64,000 bases of DNA from Pedobacter sp. Leaf216. Its GTDB lineage: Bacteria; Bacteroidota; Bacteroidia; Sphingobacteriales; Sphingobacteriaceae. A program made the translations under genes and the position numbers. The DNA lies in assembly GCF_001421515.1 (NCBI RefSeq), contig NZ_LMKM01000009.1, positions 24,316-88,315 of the forward strand, read 5' to 3'. Below the pieces are notes generated by a model. It saw only the letters and a list, made by a program, of their open reading frames with translations, searched no databases and had not been told where the DNA came from. Numbering within the stretch: position 1 is the first letter of the stretch; each line of letters starts with the position of its first letter. Of this stretch, positions 59,665 through 64,000 are shown piece by piece.

Positions 59665-59908
59665 TTTTGTCGTTTTTTCTACTATGCTCGTTATTCTCAC
59701 GCATGCGGGAATCTTACTACAATTGCCAGGTTATAAGACTAATTTTTTTGACTCTTGCATTTTAAACGCTAAGGAATGCGTTTCTACCATTTTTGCAACT
59801 TACTTAGCAACCTTTATGCGTAACAGGCATTGCCTCGAATTTTAAATTCAGAGGCTATTAATCTTTTTCGGCTAATTACAGTCAAATTTGCTTTACCATA
59901 ATTTTATA

Positions 59909-60052
59909 ATGATGCAGGATCAGAATAATACTTTGATAACCTCAGCTAAAAAGGCAAGTGGAATGAGCGACGATAAATTTCCGAAAGGTATATTATTTTT
60001 TATTCTTGTGCTCAGTGTGATGCTTATGGCCTTACTTTTATGGAGGCATTAA
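59909..60052 (+). CDS. Possible 47-residue single-pass membrane protein
   Basis: The ATG frame encodes a polar N-terminal half with TSAKKASGMSDDKFPKG, then one hydrophobic helix ILFFILVLSVMLMALLLW ending RH. This arrangement, charged cytoplasmic start and one helix, is typical of small membrane proteins. Alternative start one codon downstream. No homologue recognised. Confidence 0.45.
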   Translation: MMQDQNNTLITSAKKASGMSDDKFPKGILFFILVLSVMLMALLLWRH

Positions 60053-60158
60053 CAATTTCTGCATTTTGTTTTGATTGGCGAATCTGCGGAATTATATTCT
60101 TGCTGATGCTTTAACATTCCACCTCTTTAAAGGCTTCAAAAATCTACCTCCTAATAAT

Positions 60159-60698
60159 TTAAAAACTAACTCCCAATTGCAAACCTGTAGAAAGTGATGC
60201 CGCCTGATCGTTACCAAACCGGACAGGAAAAGGTAGGGCTGCGTATAAATTAACATTCTTTCCTTTTTTTATTACCTGGTTAAAAACCGGAGTAAAGCCA
60301 TAACGGCCATTGGTTTCGAATGCCACACGGCCAATAAATGTAAATCCATGTTTAAAGCGGAACATTGCACCCGGGTGAAACAAAACCGAACTTACTTTAG
60401 AAATATTATGCTCCGTACGGATATTGGGTGCAATTTCAAAGCTAACGCCAAATTTGTCGCTCTTTAAAATGTTTATTCCAAATGGGAATGCGAGTGTGTA
60501 TACATTCGAAAAGTTATCGTGAAATCCATTTTTGTCTAATGATCCGATCGGGTGGAGCAAGCTGAAATAACCGGTTACTTTAGGGTAAATTGAAGTTTGA
60601 GCCGTCTGTTGTGCCTTAATTGATAAATTTAGTGTAATGGTGAAAAGCAAGATTAATGTATTGCTGATTAAAAATGATCGTGAGAAAATGTGGTGCAT
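60159..60698 (-). CDS. Exported outer-membrane beta-barrel-like protein
   Basis: This 179-residue protein has a signal peptide (about 1-29, ending IKAQQ) and then alternating hydrophobic/polar strands (TGYFSLLHPIGSLD, YTLAFPFGINIL, KFGVSFEIAPNIRTE, FRFKHGFTFIGRVAFE), ending in an aromatic residue (LQLGVSF), as outer-membrane barrels do. It lies 10 bases downstream of chrA on the same strand, so it is the last gene of the chromate operon. Whether it takes part in metal resistance is unknown. Confidence 0.72.
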   Translation of the reverse strand: MHHIFSRSFLISNTLILLFTITLNLSIKAQQTAQTSIYPKVTGYFSLLHPIGSLDKNGFHDNFSNVYTLAFPFGINILKSDKFGVSFEIAPNIRTEHNISKVSSVLFHPGAMFRFKHGFTFIGRVAFETNGRYGFTPVFNQVIKKGKNVNLYAALPFPVRFGNDQAASLSTGLQLGVSF

Positions 60699-60708
60699 AT
60701 ATGATGAT

Positions 60709-61893
60709 TTAAATGAATTTGATTAATAAGCCTAATATTGCGGCAACAGCAATAATATAGGGCTCTTGCAATTTCTTGATGTAAATAAGGGCGATTATTG
60801 CTGCTATGGCGATCAATGCAGTTGGAATATCTTTTATGGAGCGTGCAGCAATTACCACAACCGAACCCACCAGCGCACCAATTACCGCTGCGGTAATGCC
60901 TTCTACAAATGCTTTAATGCTGATATTTTTTGCAATCCTTTTAAAGGAAGGTGCTAATGCTATGGTAAAAAGATAGCAGGGTAGAAATGTTGCAAGGGCT
61001 GCCACACATGCTCCAGGGAAGCCAGCAACAAGATATCCGATAAAGCCAACAGTGATTACAACCGGGCCAGGAGTAATCATGGCAACAGCAACAGCATCTA
61101 CAAACTGAGTTTCTGTTAACCAACCAAATTCCTTTACAACTCCACTGTGTAAAAAGGGAACAATAGCAAGGCCACTACCAAATACGAAAGCTCCTGCCTT
61201 GGCGAAAAACCAACCGATTTCTTGTAAAGTTTTGCTGTCGTAATGCCAAAAACTTGTACTTAACAGGATTCCAGAAGAAAGCGTTGAAGGCCTTTTGATC
61301 CATTTTGGCGGGGCTTTAACAACCATGTATATGATGCCGCAACCTATAAATAATAAAATTTCTTCTTTTTCGGTAATCACTGTAATTACCATCCCTAGAA
61401 TGTAAAATACCCATAAAAGCCATTTGGATTTTATAGCGGTAACTTCGAATTTGCTTATGGATTTGACGGTTAGTTTATAGGCACTCATGCTGATGATGCC
61501 AATTACTGCTGCACCAACGCCATAAAATACAGCTTGCATCCATGCCAGGCCCCCATATAACTGGTAGGCCATGCCCAGCAAAACAACCATTATAAATGAG
61601 GGCAGTACAAAAGCCAATCCTGTTAAGGTGGCCCCCAATAAGCCATAATGTACAAAGCCAATATAAATACCCAGCTGAGCAGCGAGTGGCCCCGGTGCCA
61701 GTTGCGCTAATGCCAATCCTTCTTTGTATTCGTCTTCTGTTAGCCAGCCTTTTTGCGCCACTAAATCGCGCTGCATATAACCAACAAGTGCAACCGGACC
61801 GCCAAACCCCCAGGTACCCAATTTCAGGAAATAGGTCGTAATTTCGGCTAGCGAATACAGTGGTTTGGTTTTAGCTGTTTCTTGTCTCATCAA
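60709..61893 (-). CDS. chrA: Chromate efflux transporter (ChrA family)
   Basis: This 394-residue integral membrane protein has the duplicated ChrA architecture: two halves of about five to six helices each. Each half carries the family motif, first FLKLGTWGFGGPVALVGYM with LAQLAPGPLAAQLGIYIG, then FAKAGAFVFGSGLAIVPFL with VAVAMITPGPVVITVGFIG. ChrA proteins export chromate using the proton gradient. It lies 57 bases downstream of the ChrB-AraC fusion gene and upstream of the barrel protein, which supports a chromate response operon. Confidence 0.92.
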   Translation of the reverse strand: MMRQETAKTKPLYSLAEITTYFLKLGTWGFGGPVALVGYMQRDLVAQKGWLTEDEYKEGLALAQLAPGPLAAQLGIYIGFVHYGLLGATLTGLAFVLPSFIMVVLLGMAYQLYGGLAWMQAVFYGVGAAVIGIISMSAYKLTVKSISKFEVTAIKSKWLLWVFYILGMVITVITEKEEILLFIGCGIIYMVVKAPPKWIKRPSTLSSGILLSTSFWHYDSKTLQEIGWFFAKAGAFVFGSGLAIVPFLHSGVVKEFGWLTETQFVDAVAVAMITPGPVVITVGFIGYLVAGFPGACVAALATFLPCYLFTIALAPSFKRIAKNISIKAFVEGITAAVIGALVGSVVVIAARSIKDIPTALIAIAAIIALIYIKKLQEPYIIAVAAILGLLIKFI

Positions 61894-61950
61894 GCAAATT
61901 GTATTTCGTTACAATATTGCTTATTCGAAAAACCTTATAATTGTATGGAT

Positions 61951-62811
61951 TTAACTATTTGTATCCATTTTACTTTTTTGGTGCTTTTTTCTGTAAATGG
62001 AGGGATTTTCTCCTGTCTGTTTTTTAAAAATCCGGTTAAAGTGGCTTTGGTCTGAAAATCCTGTTAAATAAGCAACCTCTGTTAATGAGTAAGATGTAGT
62101 TTCTATCAACAGCATGGCCTTTTCAATGCGCATTTTTCGGATATAGTCTCCAAAGGATAGGTTATCGAAGTATTTTGAAAACTCTCTTGATAAATAGGCA
62201 GGATTAATTTCCAGTTCATTTGATGCCTGTTGTAAGCTTAAGGTCATGTTGGTGTCCATCTGGTCTTGAATCATGTTTCTGAGTTCGTTGGCCCATGCAG
62301 GAGCTTTTTTTCCTTTGTTTTCCCTTAGGTATTTGGTATATATTTCCAGCAACATCTGTTCAACTGGTCCGGCTTGTGTGTGTTTTTTGTGGTAAAGGTG
62401 TTTAGCCCAGCTATACAAACCATCGTAAATCTGCATACCCAAAGTAAGCAGGTCGTGGTCGTTTGTACTGTGGTAGGCCAAGCCTGAAAATACAGCTTCG
62501 AGTCCTGCTGATTGTGGGGCAAAATCATGTCGATCGGTATCTGCACCACGAACAATTGCTGCAATGCGATCAAGCGCCACATCTTTTAACTGGTGCTTTT
62601 TAATAAAATAATCAAATGTACACTGATCATTGTAATGTGTGTATTCTACACCCGGCATATCGAAAGGCGTAGCCCCGAGTTCTTCTGCTTTAATCATCAC
62701 CTGATCTGCCGGTACATAAACTATTTCTGCCTCCGGATCGATAAAACGCCTGATGAGCCAGGGACAGGCAATCCGGTCAATTTTCGGATGTTCGCGGGTA
62801 ATCCATTTCAT
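61951..62811 (-). CDS. ChrB-domain / AraC-type fusion regulator
   Basis: I start at the ATG at 62811 (MKWITREHPKIDRIACPW), where the ChrB domain begins; eight further codons upstream are open. The first about 130 residues match the chromate-resistance ChrB C-terminal domain (CPWLIRRFIDPEAEIVYVP, HYNDQCTFDYFI, IVRGADTDRHDFAPQSAGL). The last about 100 residues are an AraC DNA-binding domain (LEINPAYLSREFSKYFDN, SLTEVAYLTGFSDQSHFNRI, KKQTGENPSIYRKK). ChrB normally senses chromate as a regulator or accessory enzyme, so this fusion could be a one-piece chromate-responsive activator of the chrA operon. Confidence 0.87.
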   Translation of the reverse strand: MKWITREHPKIDRIACPWLIRRFIDPEAEIVYVPADQVMIKAEELGATPFDMPGVEYTHYNDQCTFDYFIKKHQLKDVALDRIAAIVRGADTDRHDFAPQSAGLEAVFSGLAYHSTNDHDLLTLGMQIYDGLYSWAKHLYHKKHTQAGPVEQMLLEIYTKYLRENKGKKAPAWANELRNMIQDQMDTNMTLSLQQASNELEINPAYLSREFSKYFDNLSFGDYIRKMRIEKAMLLIETTSYSLTEVAYLTGFSDQSHFNRIFKKQTGENPSIYRKKHQKSKMDTNS

Positions 62812-62824
62812 ATTTATAATTGTG

Positions 62825-63157
62825 GGGGTAAGCAAAGTTAATGATCCAAGTTGAATTTATGGATAGGGCAGGTGCGTGAAGTTACTCATTGCATTCGAAA
62901 TGCGAATTTCGTCAATCCTCGTTGTAAACGCGGACTATATAGGCTATTTAGGGAAAATTTATGGTCGGTGAGACACCAACCATTAGGTGGTTTATCTGAT
63001 CGCATTAGAAATGCGAATCTCGACAATCCTCGTTACAAACGAGGACTATGTAGTAGGCTATGCAGGTGTTTATTTGATCGCATTCGAAATGCAAATCTCG
63101 TCAATCCTCGTTACAAACGAGGACTATGTAGGGGTAAGCAAAGTTAATGATTCAAGT
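62825..63157. repeat. 27-bp direct repeats flanking three REP-like units
   Basis: 62825-62851 and 63131-63157 agree at 26 of 27 positions (GGGGTAAGCAAAGTTAATGA, then T(C/T)CAAGT and so on). The first copy contains the chromate-operon -7 box. About 280 bases of palindromic repeats lie between them. Confidence 0.85.
62833..62840 (-). promoter_or_regulatory. -7 box of the chromate operon
   Basis: TAACTTTG on the minus strand, 21 bases before the ATG at 62811. It sits inside a 27-base sequence that is repeated at 63131-63157. Confidence 0.5.
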
Positions 63158-63213
63158 ATCGCATTTGAAATGCGAATCTCGACAATCCTCGTTACAAACG
63201 AGGACTATGTAGG
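62888..63213. repeat. REP-like palindromic repeats, four copies
   Basis: Units at about 62888-62943, 62998-63053, 63076-63131 and 63157-63213 share CGCATTxGAAATGCG, AATCTCG(T/A)CAATCCTCG and TTACAAACGAGGACTATGTAG. Each has two hairpins: CGCATT/AATGCG and CCTCGTT/AACGAGG. A hairpin GGTCGGTG-AGA-CACCAACC (62963-62981), the same as in the 51-kb array, sits between the first and second copies. Open frames here are translated repeats. Confidence 0.88.
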
Positions 63214-63258
63214 CTATATAGCATTTATACGTATGTTGGTGAACTAATCGAAATTACA

Positions 63259-63963
63259 TCATTTCACTTTTAAAATATAGCCTAATCCATAAACGTTTTC
63301 GATGCTTACCTGCTCCGAGGCCTTAAAAAGTCTGCGTAACCTCGAAATAAACACTTCCAGGCTTTTGCCATTAAAATAATCATCATTTCCCCACAGGGCC
63401 AATAAAATATCTTTCTTTTTAACCACCTGGTTAATATTACCCGCCAAACGGTCTAATACTTCCGATTCTCTTACCGTTAATGATACCTCCCTGCCATCCG
63501 GCATCATCACAAATAGCTGGTCTTTTTGATATCTGATATCGCCTATATTAATAAAACCTGGTTTAGCGGGAGCCGCTGGTTTTACATTACCCGAAAATTT
63601 CTTAATGATATTTCCGATCCGTAAAACCAATTCTTCAATTTCGAATGGCTTCGAGATATAATCAATCGCACCAATTTTTAATCCCCTTATCCGGTCTTGC
63701 TTTTCATTGTGTGCAGTAAGAAAGAAAAAGGGCTGGCTTGGGTTCATCTTTACCATATCTGTGGCCAGGTCGAAACCATTCATATCCGGTAGCTGTACAT
63801 CAACAATCACCAGTTTATTATCAAGTTGGTTTGCACTATAATAATCCAATGCTGCTGTAGCAGTTTTAAACCAAAGTACACTAAAGCCCCTTAACTTCAG
63901 GTACTCGGAAATTACGTTGCCCAGGTCTATTTCATCTTCAATTATTACAATATCATACAGCAT
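63259..63963 (-). CDS. OmpR/PhoB-type response regulator
   Basis: This 234-residue protein has a receiver domain (about 1-120; acidic pair IIEDE, phospho-acceptor D55 in VIVDVQLPDMNGFD, Thr in FLTAHNE, Lys in YISKPFE), a linker rich in Ala/Pro/Lys, and a C-terminal winged helix (about 140-232; SLTVRESEVLDRLAGNINQV, NGKSLEVFISRLRRLF, NVYGLGYIL). It activates or represses genes after phosphorylation by a sensor kinase, probably encoded upstream, beyond the window end. Confidence 0.92.
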   Translation of the reverse strand: MLYDIVIIEDEIDLGNVISEYLKLRGFSVLWFKTATAALDYYSANQLDNKLVIVDVQLPDMNGFDLATDMVKMNPSQPFFFLTAHNEKQDRIRGLKIGAIDYISKPFEIEELVLRIGNIIKKFSGNVKPAAPAKPGFINIGDIRYQKDQLFVMMPDGREVSLTVRESEVLDRLAGNINQVVKKKDILLALWGNDDYFNGKSLEVFISRLRRLFKASEQVSIENVYGLGYILKVK

Positions 63964-64000
63964 AATTTGTTGGATTATTGATTTGCATTATTTGTGGCTT

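Noticed and set aside
59645..59845. 66-codon frame after the VOC gene
   Set aside because: It overlaps the VOC gene end, has no family-like features and no start signal.
62888..63213. CRISPR-like appearance of regularly repeated 30-56-bp units
   Set aside because: Units contain internal palindromes, spacing is irregular, the intervening pieces are not unique spacers of constant length and no cas gene is nearby.
62851..63247. Two overlapping frames with repeated RNANLxNPRYKRGL and EMRISTILVTNEDY motifs
   Set aside because: These are the REP-like units read in two frames, not protein repeats.

Overview
The window looks like a chromosomal segment of a Bacteroidota member, most likely a Pedobacter-like Sphingobacteriaceae. 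The evidence is AT-rich DNA, -7 boxes of the Bacteroidota type (TAnnTTTG), a SusC/SusD pair, a fused E1 alpha/beta 2-oxoacid dehydrogenase, LytTR and propeller-type regulators, DUF1573 and DUF1684 proteins, and a tmRNA whose tag ends in YALAA. The genus is inferred, since no rRNA gene is present.

Layout. 1-5.6 kb: an unrecognised partial gene, a DUF3253 protein, a MarR-S41 protease operon, a divergent HxlR/oxidoreductase pair, AlkB and GNAT. 5.6-10.6 kb: a SusC/SusD outer-membrane uptake pair. 11-13.8 kb: a divergent NmrA-like reductase/HxlR pair and an ectonucleotide phosphodiesterase-like enzyme. 14.3-18.9 kb: a peptide secretion locus with two paralogous double-glycine leader peptides, each followed by an intrinsic terminator, then an HlyD-like adaptor, a C39-peptidase ABC transporter, a small membrane protein and an HTH regulator. 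19.2-24 kb: ssrA (tmRNA), an aminotransferase, a DUF1573 protein and the fused E1. 24.1-27.3 kb: a TPR histidine kinase facing a LytTR response regulator. 27.4-32.9 kb: an aromatic amino acid block (pheA, DAHP synthase/chorismate mutase, aroA, aroC, DUF1684). 34.5-39.5 kb: a secreted astacin-like protease, an S4/aroB/desaturase operon and proline dehydrogenase. 40-45.6 kb: Mpo1-like, HAD and two PQQ/cytochrome c sugar dehydrogenases. 45.7-50.7 kb: several tiny OB-fold or cold-shock proteins, two AraC regulators and an aldo/keto reductase. 51.5-55 kb: Hsp70-like and Pif1-like helicase. 56.2-59.7 kb: tRNA-Met with an integrase remnant beside it, a Crp-like regulator, an HXXEE protein, a truncated propeller sensor and a VOC protein. 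60-64 kb: a chromate locus (ChrA and a ChrB-AraC fusion), a REP-like array and an OmpR-type regulator.

The strongest new observation is upstream of pheA. A promoter-like element, a 20-codon reading frame with nine Phe/Tyr codons (YYFGYFYYF in its middle), an antiterminator segment at the end of that frame and a perfect intrinsic terminator just before the pheA start together form a classical leader-peptide attenuator. The second is the double-glycine peptide locus, which looks complete for processing and export but has no recognisable immunity gene.

Three extragenic repeat arrays stand out: about 80-bp tandem repeats (39.7-40.2 kb), 90-bp tandem hairpin repeats bounded by inverted repeats (51.0-51.5 kb), and REP-like palindromes lying between near-identical 27-bp direct repeats in the chromate promoter region (62.8-63.2 kb). 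The 51-kb and 63-kb arrays share a hairpin.
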